From Rutidosis leptorrhynchoides (Eukaryota > Streptophyta > Magnoliopsida > Asterales > Asteraceae), in the NCBI RefSeq assembly GCF_046630445.1, contig NC_092333.1, forward strand, positions 5,824,501 through 5,888,500: a DNA stretch of 64,000 nucleotides, written 5' to 3'. Of the stretch, positions 10,991 to 22,782 are shown piece by piece (positions within the stretch are counted from its first letter, which is position 1; the number at the start of each line of letters is the position of its first letter). A model generated the notes under the pieces. The model was given only the letters and a program-made list of their open reading frames with translations. It did no database searches and was not told where the DNA came from. A program made the translations under genes and the position numbers.

Positions 10991-12451
10991 ATTATCTTTA
11001 TAAAAACTCTAGTGTGGGGTAAAAATTTTGTACTACTAAAGTACAACCCCATCTCGTTTGTGATTGACATATTTGTTGACAGGTACTTATGATGATGAGA
11101 TTCGACATAGCGAAACACGAAATTATTATTGTGATAAAACGGATTGGATATGTTCATACGATAAGCATTTTACAATATCCAATTACTTAACAAAGGAAGT
11201 TCTATATACTGTACACTTTTTGTCCTCTCAAATTTATACATTTTAATCTGATTTTATGTAATGAGGGCATTACATAATCTTAAGTGTGGGGTAGGGAATA
11301 TATAAATTCTCGAGAACTTATAACTTGGTGGTTTTTATGAAAAATTTTACAATTTTTAAACAAATATAACTAATCAATTTTTAAGGTAATTACGAGCAAT
11401 TAAAGATTAGGTGTCAAAAACCGAAATTATTGTCTCCATACATTAAAAATACATAAGTTTATCTGATTGAAATATATAAAATAAAACCAAGTATAACAGA
11501 ATTTATAAACTCTATATGTTTAGAACTATTTATCACATGTTTCTATGAAGTATTGCAGATATCATCGCTTTGGAATGTATGAACCTGAACATCTCGTAAA
11601 GGAAGTAAAGTCTTCCAAAATGACACACTTGCTAACTTATGTTAGAAGATGTAGTCCAGAACAGCTGTAGGTTGACGAAAAATCTTGAAAAGTCATCTCT
11701 ATCATCGGCTGGAAATCCACCTCACCTCAGCATCAAACAGGGTTTTTGGTGGTCAGACTTATCCTAACCATGAGATGGATCTGTCTCGTACAATTGGGGG
11801 GCACATTGCAAATTAGCTTTTAAGACTAATGAATCTAATCCCCAGATGGATGATCTTCGTAAAGATCAACCGCATCTATGTTTGAACGGGGTCAACATAC
11901 ATATGCCATAACAAATTGAGGTGTGCAAACTCATGGTTCACCGATGATATTTGGACACGATATAATTTTACTCTAAAACTTGTGCTATTTTATGAATTAT
12001 ATTGTGTAAAACCATTTTTAGGACATTCGGTTTCAAGTTCCATGATACTTCAATTATGGGGGCGGATAGCTTGCTAATCGCCGACTGAGACTTTGGTTTT
12101 CAGTTACCCTCAACCGGAATTTGAGGTTAAAACCGGAAAACGTGTCTAGTGTAAAAACTAGCATGACATTTTATAAAATCATAAAACGTTTTCACAAGGT
12201 CCAATTTTCCCTAAGGATCCAAATTTTTAAACCTTAATCACGAGTTTCAACTTTGTTTCTGTTGTCAGAATTTCGTTTCGTGTGGTGTGCGTGTGATTCA
12301 ATAAAAATTGTGTAGTGTTTCCAACTTATTCCATATAGCGTGTGTTTCATTTCGTGTAGCGTGTGTTGTGTGATTTAATGATCGATAAGGAAAAATATGT
12401 AATGTTCCGATTCTTTTTAGAAGATGTAATTGCTTGAGGACAAGAAACATT

Positions 12452-12467
12452 CAAGTGTGGGGTATTT
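12452..12467 (+). promoter_or_regulatory. Polypurine tract of element 3
   Basis: The run caagtgtggggtattt directly precedes the tgatattgc start of the LTR. It is G-rich and in the expected place. Confidence 0.7.
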
Positions 12468-12781
12468 TGATATTGCTTTAAACATACATATTATTCGACG
12501 CAATATCATTTATATTTCATAGGTTTTTACTATTTACTAAGACATTCAAATGTATAAATCACGAGAAAACGACAAAAGATAATACGAGCTCGAAGTTTGA
12601 AGAAAAGACGATAAACGATGGATTTAAACCAAATATATGTCGAGATAACATTACCCGAATACAAGTTCAAGATGAGCAAAGAATAAAAATTCAAATGAAA
12701 AGTTCCAAATCGATAAACGTCAACGTGGGATCAAAAGAGAACAAAACATAAAATAAAAACAAAGAAAACTGTCGGCTGTTC

Positions 12782-12868
12782 TTACGCGAATCGTGTGGCA
12801 ACCTACGCGAAACGCGTAGTATTTAACTCTTACGCGGATCGTGTGGACTCCTACGCGAAACGCGTAAT
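12782..12868. repeat. GC-rich palindrome array 1 in the element 3 LTR
   Basis: Four blocks alternate between ttacgcgaatcgtgtgg-like and ctacgcgaaacgcgtag-like words. A TATA-like ttataatac lies about 110 bp downstream. Confidence 0.8.
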
Positions 12869-14049
12869 ATCCAGTCCAGATCCAGATTCAACAGCAAATG
12901 GGACGGTTACTTTTATGTTTTAACATTCATTCTTTTTCAAGTGGTACAACAAGGACATCAACTTTTGACCTACTACACATGTTATAATACGGAGTACTCT
13001 TACAAAAAGAAGGCAGAGAAAAATAGAGAAGGAGTACACACATACATTTTCAAGGAGACTACACACACAAAAAATTATTAGTTACTGTCATTTATTTTTA
13101 AGTATTCTGTACCAAATTAATTTTCAAGTTTGAAGAGTTAGGATAGTTTCAAATATTAAGGGTGTATTGTTCGTGATTAAGGGTATTATTGTACGCGCAA
13201 AAGGGGTGTTATTATTGTAATTTTCTACCATTGAAGTTAATGAAAGTGAAGAATTTTTAGTAAGTATATTCTGTTAAAAATTATTGTTATCAATTTTTAT
13301 AGTTATTGTTATGTTTGCATATTTATATTTTTATGTTTACCCTAGTATAATGAGTAGCTAATTTCCCTAGTATTTGCTTAGATGTAGAGCCCCTAGTGAA
13401 ATGGATTGTTATCATTTGTAAAAATTAAAATGTAACTTTAGTATTTTTAATATTGAGCCTAATTAAAAGAACCATTATTATGTATTTGGATATTTAACCC
13501 TTGTCACTTAATTTGTTAGATTAAAATAACGAAAGTTGTTTTTATTTATATAAATTAAGCTTCAACATTAAAAGTGATCTAGACGAACTTATAACTAATT
13601 TACTAACACTAAATTAAAAAGTAAGGTTCGGTGGTTTGGGTAATATCACTAGTCATATAATAGTGAAATTGTAAAAAGGGAAACCGTTATGATTTGGGTT
13701 TTGGCGAAGGTCAAAACTGGGTTGGGTCTCAATTTAAATACTTAAGGACTAGTAACTATCTAAATATAATCCAATGAAAATTAGATTTAATTTAGTTAGT
13801 CAAAACTTATTATTTTTTCGAAAGGAAAATATAAGTTTTATACTAAACATTTTAATACGAGCTTAAACTTAAAACAATCCATGGACCTAGAGGTGACACA
13901 TTTAAGTAAACACTCCCTTTTATTTTATAAATCATTATTATTATTATTTACATTCATTTATTCAGTAAAGTTAAAAGTAAAATAAAAAAAATATTACACA
14001 ACATTATATTCCAGTTTATTCGTCACTGTTTTGTCACCTGGATTATAAC

Positions 14050-14135
14050 ATACGCGGATCGCGTATATCTCTACACGATACGCGTACATATTAAACCATA
14101 CGCGAAACGCGTATTATACTACGCGAAACGCGTAA
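14050..14135. repeat. GC-rich palindrome array 2 in the element 3 LTR
   Basis: Four blocks use the same tacgcg...cgcgta word as array 1, about 1.2 kb further along the same LTR. Confidence 0.8.
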
Positions 14136-14847
14136 GTATAATACGGGTACTGTACGAACTAGGTTAAAATCTAGGGTTTTAATTATTTTATTATTATACT
14201 TAAGTAATTAATATATAATTTGTATTAGTTATTATAAATTATTTAATACATGTTTTAATCCTACTAATCAGTGTTAAAAATAATACTTTATAATTAGTAA
14301 TTAGTTTATAATTAGTTAATTATTATAATTCCTATTAAATTGTATTAATTTCATTAAAACATGTCATTTAGTTAATTTAAATAAATTTATATTATAATTG
14401 CTCAAAACAAAATTCTAATCATATAGTTTTATTAAAAGTTATTATTTTACTAATTACCATTTAGTAATAAAATTGTTACATCATAATTAGTATAATTTCA
14501 TTTAATTCACTTTTTAGTTAATAATTGTAATCTTGTAATCTTGTAATTTTATTTATGAAGTAAATTAGTTAAGTTATTTTCCATTATTGTTATATTATAA
14601 ATTCCTAATCCAAAACCCCCTTTAAATAAGTTTGACTTCAAAGATTATTAAAAACCATTAAACACTCCATCTCCCTGTGGAACGAATCGGATTTACCTAC
14701 AAACTAAACTACACGAATATGACTAGTTGCCTATATATGTGTGAAATCAACCTGAATTCATTAAAACACCATATATACAATAAATCAATTCGTGTAACAA
14801 AACAACTCAAATCCGTTCATAAATAAAGGTTGCGTTTCGAACCATCA

Positions 14848-16050
14848 ATTGTGTATTTAGAGGTATGAATATATGAATATAATGAATTATTACATATATT
14901 TTAACTGGATTATGTATTTAGAAGTATATAGTGTAACTGGATTATGTATTTAAAAGTATAATGAATTAAGAAGTATAATGAATTTTTACATATTGTTAAA
15001 TCGGATTATGTATTTACAATTATACTGAATTTTGGCATATAGTTTAACTGATTCAGAATACCTTATGCATTTGTGTACAAACACTTGGTGATAACATTTG
15101 ACCCAGATTTCGATTTGTAGATAAAACATAACTTGAATCAATTCAACAGATATGTAACAGAGTCTAAATAGAGTGACGGTTTGGATTACAGTACTTGAAT
15201 CAATTCAACATATATGTTATAGAGATTTCAAGATAACGGTTTGGATTACAGTACTTGATTTGAATTAGATTCGGGTCTGTTGTTTATGGGTTTGATTCAT
15301 TGTGGTCATTAAAATAATGGTTATTCATCTTGTTGATATCATTTCTATATGTTGTTCTAATGGCAATTGTAATTGTGATCCTTTTACATTTCAGTAGGTA
15401 TGATTCTTGCATCAGAGGGAACTAATGATAGTATATTCGGAATATTGCGATTAACATATTCACCGGATATAGTCGCCCATAAACCTTGAAGATGAAGAAG
15501 GTATCTACCATGGACTAAAAGAGCTCTCTATTTACAGTATTTGAGCGTTCGTTGAAATTGATTTGTAAGCCTTTAAATCTCTTAATTTTCTTTAAAGTTC
15601 TAATTTTGATGTGATTTACTTATTATTTTGTGGTAATATGATTTAGAGTCAGTTTTGATATGATTTTATAATTAATCATGATTTGCTTTACTATCAGTTT
15701 TTAAGTGATTTAATAATTTTTTTTTTTTTGAAGTAAGAGTTTGTTGGTAGAGGTCTTTTGGTTTGTATCATAAAAATCACTAGCCTTAAACACCAAAATT
15801 GATGTATATATTAAGTAGCCATATCCACTTTCAAGGTGGATATCCAAAAATCACTTACATGTCGCATTTGATATATAGTTGGCATTTAATGATGTCCTGA
15901 ATGCATATAGTTCAAGGCTTTTTACGATATTGGTAGGTGTCAATATTAACTATGGTTTAATGTGTTGCTATCGAAGTAGAGAAACACCATTTAGGTCTGT
16001 GTTGTTCATTTTACATACAAGTTCCATGATGACAGCTATTAGTTCAATGA
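14848..16050. other. Non-genic stretch with degenerate tandem repeats
   Basis: Positions 14850-15050 hold three or four diverged ~65-bp repeats built on ttaactggattatgtattta. Positions 15131-15258 hold two ~66-bp copies that each end in acggtttggattacagt. Further right there is a short open stretch (15879-16061) without an ATG and without a recognisable product. This DNA continues after the Copia insertion at 19500 and may belong to the Helitron whose 3' end is at 21637. Confidence 0.55.
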
Positions 16051-16055
16051 CAAGC

Positions 16056-16831
16056 TGTTAGGATATTAGGACCCAAACAACGCTAGTAATTCTACAAGAC
16101 TACTAGCCGAGTAGTGATTCTATCAAGATCACTCAAACCCACTTAATGAACGAAAGATAATAAATGCGTAAATGTAAGAACGACACAAGATATAACGTGG
16201 TTATATGCAATCGGTGTGATTGCTTTAGTCCACGGACCAACTAGAGAGTGTTTATTACTGAGAATCTGTATTTGGTATGTTACAATTGCATACAATGAGT
16301 TCTATATATAGGAGAAAACAAGAACACCATGACAACTAGCTAGGAATCTTCATCATGACAAGTAATCATCTTGTTTACCAACTAGCCATGCTTTCCACCT
16401 TGTAATGGCATGATCACAGCCCTAATTTTAGGTGTAAAGTGATTAACTTTGCACCTAAAGTGAAAGGAGGCCAAAGCATGCTCGGATGTAAAGGTTGCAA
16501 CTTGCCAAATTGCTGACAGAGAGGCGATGCGCCGCATCTGAGAGGTGATGCGCCGCATCCCTTCAATTCCACGTTCCAGATTCATGTACCAGCACTCGAT
16601 GCGCCGCATCGAGATGGTGATGCGCCGCATCTGACCCCTGATGCGCCATATCAGCTCAATGCTCCGCATCAATAACTCTCGGACTATTTTGCTCGATGAA
16701 TGCGCCGCATCCATGTCTAGATGCGCCGCATTTGACTGCTTCACGCTTCCCGAAATCTGCAAAATCCGTGCAAGTGTTGGAACAGTTTTTTTTTTCTTCT
16801 CGTTTTGTATAAAGGTCTCCATAATCTAACA
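16056..16831 (-). repeat. 3' LTR of the Copia element (776 bp)
   Basis: The plus-strand ends are tgttagg (16056) and ctaaca (16831). A TATA-like box (minus strand CTATATATAG, near 16286-16295) lies downstream of the palindrome array in the element's sense. The open frame covering the array is low-complexity and probably meaningless. Confidence 0.88.
16525..16732. repeat. Array of gatgcgccgcatc palindromes in Copia U3
   Basis: Eight copies or near-copies of gatgcgccgcatc are spaced irregularly over about 210 bp. The core has six-base arms around one central base. Two copies are variant (gatgcgccatatc, atgctccgcatc). Confidence 0.9.
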
Positions 16832-17040
16832 AATCTCCCACTTGGAGACTTTGAACAAAACTCCAATCATATCAATGAATTAACCAAGAACATTAAACCA
16901 CCTTCGATTACCGCCAAATACCATTTGGGACACGCACGCTCAACACATTCTTCGGATGAGTAGACTTTCGATAAAAGGTCTTCAATACTACTTGTTAAAC
17001 TTGTAACACCATTCACATCTCTAGCTGGGGTCTTCTCTCA

Positions 17041-19485
17041 TCAATACATGAGAAGACCAATTGAGGTAATGCAAAACCTCAATTTCTCCGTCGTAACCAC
17101 CTTAGTAAACATATCGGCAGGATTCTTCGTACCAAGGATTTTCTCCAAGAATAAAGTGCGATCATTTATATGTTGTCGAATAAAATGATACCTTATCTTG
17201 ATGTGTTTCGTTCGACTATGAAACACTGGATTCTTCCCAAGATAAACCGCACTTTGATTATCACAATACAAGACGCAATATTCTTGTCTTTTACCCAACT
17301 CACCTAAGAAGTTCTTCAACCACACTAGCTCTTTAGAAGCTTCCGTAATAGCCATGTATTCGGCTTCGGTGGTTGACAAAGCAACACTCTTTTGCAATCG
17401 AGATAACCAACTAATCGCCGTCTTCCCCATTGTGAAAACATAACCCGTAGTGCTTTTCCCCGAATCATCACATCCACCCAAATTAGCATCCGCATAACCT
17501 CTAAGAATGAGATTGTTTTTGGAGAAACACAATCCCATATTAGAAGTACCTTTCAAATAACGAAGAAACCATTTGACCGCTTCCCAATGCTCTTTCCCCG
17601 GATTAGACATATAACGACTTACAACTCCCACTGCTTGAGCAATATCGGGTCTTGTACAAACCATAGCATACATAATACTACCCACGGCCGATGCATATGG
17701 AACCTTTTCCATATCCTTCTTGTCTCTTTTCGTCTTTGGTGATTGACTTTTCGATAACTTTAAGGTGCTTCCCAAAGGCATAGAACGAGCCTTTGAATCT
17801 TCCATGTTGAACCTCTCTACTACTTTCTCAATATATTTGGATTGAGACAAGTATAGAGTACCCTTCAAACGATCACTCACAATACTCATGCCAAGTATTT
17901 GCCTAGCACCGCCAAGATCTTTCATCTCGAATTCTCGGGAAAGTAATCCCTTCAACTTGTTAATTTCGGACATGTTTGAACCTGCAAGTAACATGTCATC
18001 AACATACAACAATAAGATTATGTAAGAAGACTTGAATTTCTTCAAGTAGCAACAGTGATCCGCTTCACATCTTAAGAAACCAATCTTCTTCATAAACTCG
18101 TCAAACTTCAAGTACCATTGTCGAGGTGCTTGCTTCAACCCATACAAACTTTTCTTTAGCTTACAAACCCACTTCTCTTTACCCTTTACCTCAAAGCCCT
18201 CGGGTTGCCTCATGTAGATCTCTTCAACAAGATCACCATGTAAGAATGCAGTTTTTACATCTAGTTGCTCAAGATGTAAGTCTTCGGATGCAACCATAGA
18301 AAGTACCAAACGGATAGTAGTCATTTTAACTACCGGTGAAAATATCTCTTTGTAGTCAACCCCTTCCTTTTGTTGAAAGCCTTTGACTACCAAACGAGCC
18401 TTGTACCTTTTCTTGCTATCCATCTCATTCTTGATTCTATATACCCATTTGCTTTGCAATGCCCTTTTATCATGAGGTAACTTCACTAGTGACCAAGTCT
18501 TGTTCTTCTCAAGTGATCCCATCTCTTCTTTCATGGCAAGTTCCCATTGTATGGATTCTTTTGTTTTTCTTGCCTCAAGGTAACTTTCGGGTTCACCATT
18601 CTCGGTATAGAGCAAGTAGTTTGCTGATGGAGAATTCCTAGGATTAGGTTTGGGCACTCTAGTCGAGCGTCTTGGTGTAGGAGTAACCGGAATGGTTGGA
18701 CCGGTTTCATTTGTGTCCTCCTCATCACTAGAGCTCGCACTATGTTCGGAATCATCACCGCTTTCCGAATCATCCCCATCATTAGCATTTTCCGACGCCT
18801 CACCGTTATTTGGCAATTCATTGTTCCCCGTACTCCCACTAGAACCTGCAAGATCATCAATAGAAACATCGTCAAAAGTAACTTGACTCGGTTTAGGACT
18901 CCCCGTTTCCGGTTTGCCATAGACCGAATCTTCATCAAAAGTAACATCTCGCGAACGAATTACTTTTCTAGCTTCGTTGTCCCAACAACGATAGCCCATT
19001 TCATCCGACCCGTAGCCTATGAAAATACACTTCTTTGACTTAGCTTCAAGCTTGTCTTTATCCGCATCTTTGGTCTTCACATATGCATTACACCCAAAGA
19101 TCCTAAGGTGACCATAACTCACCTTCTTACCTTGCCATTCTTCCTCGGGAATTCGGAAACCCAACGGTGTTGAGGGTCCCCTATTTATCAAATAAGCCGC
19201 CGTGTTAACCGCATCCGCCCAAAACATTTTAGGCAAACCGGCATGTAGTCTCATACTCTTAGCCCTTTCATTTAACGTACGATTCATACGTTCGGCGACC
19301 CCATTGTGTTGTGGTGTCTCCGGTACCGTTTTCAACATTCTAATACCGAGCTTTGCACAATGGTCTTTAAACTCAAGACTACCATATTCCCCTCCATTAT
19401 CCGACTTCAAGCTCTTGACTTTCAAGTTAGTTTTATTTTCTACCGACTTCAAGTACCATTTCTCGTTTTGTATAAAGGTCTCCAT
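17041..19485 (-). pseudogene. pol: Copia pol fragment: partial integrase, reverse transcriptase, RNase H
   Basis: The open frame reads from the integrase catalytic core (SDNGGEYGSLEFKDHC, then PQHNGVAERMNRTL) through GAG-typical spacer sequence rich in Ser/Asp to reverse transcriptase (KWVYRIKNEMD, RLVVKGFQQKEGVDY, QLDVKTAFLHGDL, the active-site LLLYVDDMLLAG). It ends with RNase H (YADANLGGCDDSGKSTTGY, SLSTTEAEYMAI-like, TKHIKIRYHFIR, NPADMFTK). The first few codons lie in the LTR stub, so the apparent start is a product of the element's present structure. No gag or protease precedes it. The element cannot be autonomous in this state. Confidence 0.9.
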
Positions 19486-19722
19486 AATCTAACACAAGCT
19501 GGCACTCAGATTAAGTGGATATGCGAACCCTTTTGTATAATCTTTGTAGTTTAATTAGTTTACTCATTTGGTGTCTTTTTAATATACAAGCTGGTGATTG
19601 ACATGTTATTTAATTAGTTTACTCATTTGGTGTTTTTTTAATATTAAGATATGGCACGTTACGTTGCAATTTTGACATAATTCATGGTTCAATGTATTGT
19701 CACTATAACGAGCTTCTGTTTT

Positions 19723-19788
19723 GGTATTGTGTAAGAGGTAGAAAATAGCCTCATCGGTATTGTGTAAGAGGTAGAAAATAGCCTCATC
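19723..19788. repeat. 33-bp tandem duplication
   Basis: The unit ggtattgtgtaagaggtaga plus 13 further bases occurs twice in direct succession without a mismatch. Confidence 0.95.
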
Positions 19789-19835
19789 GGTAGGTTAAAT
19801 TCGAAAGAAGAAAAAAAACGTTTAGAAACTTTTCG

Positions 19836-19922
19836 TTAAGGTGCTTGGAGAAACTTACCAGGTTACAAGTGATCACGAGAAGCGTGTTGCGCTTCAGAAG
19901 AATGAAAATGAAGGTGTAAAAT
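19836..19922 (+). pseudogene. DnaJ-like exon fragment
   Basis: The plus-strand frame reads VKVLGETYQVTSDHEKRVAL. It resembles the end of the J domain of plant DnaJ10-type proteins, which have FQVLGEAYQVLSDPxxR. Only about 28 codons are comparable; no HPD motif and no flanking exons are seen. It may be a gene fragment picked up by a Helitron. The match is short and made by eye. Confidence 0.4.
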
Positions 19923-21599
19923 AATAAGTATTATTTCATTATTTTTTGTACATGGGAAATTTTATTTCTTCATATTTCAAGGGATGTTAATTTATTATAG
20001 TTTATGCGTAAACTGTAGAGTTTGAAGAGTTGTCAAAGGATCTTGAAGTTCACACGGCTAATATAATGAAGGTAATTAAATTTCTTACTGCAGTCTCTAT
20101 ATTAAACAGTTAAACTAAAGGTCCTAAAGGTGGAAAAATGGGTGGGTGGCTTACACATATTGAACAAGAAGTTAAAATATAAATGTTATATACACATATA
20201 CCATTTGTTCAAAGGTTATACATTTTGAACAAGAAGTTTGTGTGGCAAATATGATTACAAAGTTTATATTAAAAGAGATTGTTACGTAAAATGGTTTGGT
20301 ATGTTTTATTCAATGAACATGAACTTTGGTTTGTTAAGACCTGTTAGATGTAGGTATACATATATATCGACCCATTCATAAGTAATTGGGTTGAAGTTAT
20401 TACCTTTAATTTACATACATATTAATATTTTCAGATGTTTTATTCTTTGTTGCACATGCATTATCCCATGAGAGGAAAACAAAGATTAAAGCATTTTTAA
20501 AAGATCGCTTTGAACTCGTATTGATGGTCAGACAAAGGAATTTGTAACCAATGCAACATCATAAGCATTACAATTCACCAGAAAGTTCTTTCCGATAGAA
20601 CCACTAATTCACGGAATGTTTCAACCCTTTTTTCTAACCCCCTAACTTTTTTGTTTTAGCTTCCGGTGACGCTATGTTATACACTTATACTATATGAATG
20701 GGTTTTCCAGATGCGTTGATCTTGATTAGATTGGTGATACTCCGGATCATAATGTCGCTTCAGATGGGGACTGGTCACATGGCTTTGTTGTCAGTTTTGC
20801 CTTCTTTCCGTGATCTAGGTCAAGGTACAAGTTGTTATAAGGAGTTCTATTTGTAAGTTGTAATTTTCCTTATGTTGCTTCATTCTTTTTAACTGTCTTC
20901 TTTTAGAAATAGCATATCTTTAACTGTCTAGGCACTAACTGATATATGAATAATACAGTGAATATTCAGAAGTTCATCACTTAAAAAGCTGGATTTTTAA
21001 TTCTTAGTTGATTTTGGTATCTAATGTCAACATTGTTACTTTAATCCAGTTGATGGCCATATCTTATTTTGACAAGTGTTGAAATTACCAAGTATGTTGA
21101 TTAGACAACTCTAAAATATAAACTTCACTTTGATGCACTGGTGACATGTGGTACTGAGTACATAGTCACAAATAATTTAACACAGATTTGAAGAGGTAGT
21201 GAGTTGAATTGGTAATTTGTTTGATGCACAAATTTCTTATTGCTTTTGTAATTTATAATGACACTTGGTTTAATTGAAAGAGGGTGAGTCTTAAGGAATA
21301 TGAACGACTAGACAAAGAAATTGCCGAAAAGAGCTAAAGGTATCAAATTTAGATGTGCCAAGTAGGTGGGCTGGATAATGGTCTATTTTTTAAAAACTTA
21401 TACTACAAATAAGTATCCGACATGATGTTATCAATTATCTTTTTTTCTTAATCGTGTAAACTTTATTTACATCAAGTATATTTATTATACGTAATTTATA
21501 TCTACAATTTTGTTCAACTTCATGTTTTTTTTTTATTTGACATAATTTTTGTAAATTACATTGATGTGCTCATACATAATATATTACATTTCTAATTTT

Positions 21600-21637
21600 T
21601 ACTGACGAAACCCGCGAATTCGCGGGTCTTAAGCTAG
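21600..21637 (+). mobile_element. Helitron 3' terminus
   Basis: A GC-rich hairpin, acccgcgaattcgcgggt, is followed by cttaag and CTAG at 21634-21637, then T. This is the standard Helitron end: a subterminal hairpin about 10 bases before CTRR, with insertion before T. The matching 5' TC end was not found. Confidence 0.7.
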
Positions 21638-22470
21638 TTTTAATTTTAAAGCAAAGACAATTTTCCATAAATAAATACTCCGTACAATTCTAAAGCAAAG
21701 GCAATTTTCCATAAATAAACACCGTCTGTCGTGGTTCAGACTCGTGTACCCACGGTGGCACAAAAAGCATTCTTTGAGTGCCACTTAAGAGTCTCAAGTT
21801 TTCCAAACTCGCGATACTAGTTCCATGAAAAATTTTGTTGACCTTCCTAGTTCGATAAACAGGTTTACTGTAGGTAGTTGTTAGAAAAAAAAAAATTCTA
21901 CTAAAGACAAAATAATAGAAAATTTGAGTATCAAGAATTAAACTTTTTCAATATCCGAACTTTTCATTAAAGTAATTTGCGATCAAAATGAGAGGTCATA
22001 AATTAAATCAAATGAGAACAGAATATACCATTTGTGAAGGTTCCACTCGCGACGAATTCGAACTATTCAAAAAGCAAGTGATCGTTTTGATATTAGTCTG
22101 CTCGCAAAACGGAAACAATACTCCGAAATAGAAAAGGAAAATGATTTTTCCTTCTATCATTTTAAGTTTTAATCTAATAATCCTCCTGTTACTTTAAAAT
22201 TGTGATATGTGTCATCTACTAATTTTCTTTTCAAATCATAATTATTGATGATTGATGATTGATGATGATGATGATGATTATTTATATTCTATTCGTCAAT
22301 ATTCTATTGAGTAAGTTAATCGGTACAATTAAATGGTAGGTTGATAAATTATTTCATAAAAACTTATGAACTTAATTTAATCGAGTTGTTCACCGTACTA
22401 GTTTCATCAACACTAGACAGTCAAATAAGATCTACAAAGTCAACCCAAATTTTCCCACTACTACATATCT
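21638..22470. other. Intergenic DNA upstream of the TMEM97-like gene
   Basis: About 830 bp of AT-rich sequence with a gat/gatt trinucleotide-type microsatellite near 22250-22277. No gene or clear element was recognised. Confidence 0.5.
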
Positions 22471-22479
22471 AAATCTAAA

Positions 22480-22661
22480 GGGAGCTGATACGTACACCAC
22501 TTACTTTTTGCCATACACCACCAAAATTTAATTTTAGACCATTTTACCCTTTATCATAATTAATTTAGGGAAAAGGGCCTTGAGTTAGATAGGGTAAAAT
22601 AGTCAAAGATTGTTGTTTGGTGGTGTATGGCAAAAAACAAGTGGTGTACGGATCAACTCCC
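22480..22661. mobile_element. 182-bp Mutator-type MITE in the TMEM97-like promoter
   Basis: The ends are terminal inverted repeats of about 46 bp: gggagctgatacgtacacca on the left and its near-complement ending in actccc on the right. A perfect 9-bp target duplication, aaatctaaa, flanks it at 22471-22479 and 22662-22670. A 9-bp duplication is the Mutator hallmark. It ends about 120 bp before the start codon of the gene. Confidence 0.9.
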
Positions 22662-22782
22662 AAATCTAAATCAGATCTAATCCCACAACAATTTCCAAAA
22701 GATAAAATTAGTCAACTCAATATAGCCCACCATTTTCATAACAAAAAACAAATCAATTTCAATTGATTATCAAAACCAAACA

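Larger units (their letters stand above)
10991..14847 (+). mobile_element. 3' part of a Ty3-type LTR element in plus orientation (element 3)
   Basis: The region 10991-12467 is the tail of an internal domain, followed by a polypurine-type stretch (aagtgtggggtatt) and a complete 3' LTR at 12468-14847. The phrase 'gtgtggggt' recurs near 11012, 11283 and 12453, which is typical of the 3' non-coding end of Athila/Tat-like elements. The 5' part is missing because element 2 sits immediately upstream in the opposite orientation. The LTR is related to that of element 2 at both ends. I see no intact coding domain in the tail. Confidence 0.75.
12468..14847 (+). repeat. 3' LTR of element 3 (~2.4 kb)
   Basis: It starts tgatattgc and ends aaccatca. 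The first 41 bases form a hairpin: tgatattgc (12468-12476) pairs with gcaatatca (12500-12508). Near the 3' end it has ccctgtggaacga, as in element 2. It carries two GC-rich palindrome arrays. Confidence 0.78.
16056..19494 (-). mobile_element. Copia LTR retrotransposon, incomplete
   Basis: The element is bounded by a perfect 5-bp target duplication, caagc, at 16051-16055 and 19495-19499. Parts present on the minus strand are: a short stub identical to the outer end of the LTR, a pol region with partial integrase, reverse transcriptase and RNase H, a polypurine tract (complement of aatctcccacttgg at 16832-16845) and a complete 776-bp 3' LTR. Gag and protease are absent. The element is broken, although the remaining pol reads open for about 800 codons. 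Domain order integrase-RT-RNase H defines Copia; the RT is of the Tork/TNT1 type. Removing it restores a continuous host sequence. Confidence 0.92.
19500..21600. other. Possible Helitron interior with gene-like fragments
   Basis: No intact gene is visible. There is a 33-bp exact tandem duplication at 19723-19788. A short DnaJ-like stretch lies at 19836-19922. Other brief coding-looking stretches near 20700-20830 and 21285-21340 (LKEYERLDKEIAEKS) are not recognisable. The stretch ends at a Helitron-type 3' terminus (21637). The Helitron 5' end could not be located. Confidence 0.45.

Noticed and set aside
16382-16822. 146-codon open frame in the Copia LTR
   Set aside because: The frame is created by repeats of gatgcgccgcatc (MRRI/MRRIT words) and is not conserved coding sequence.
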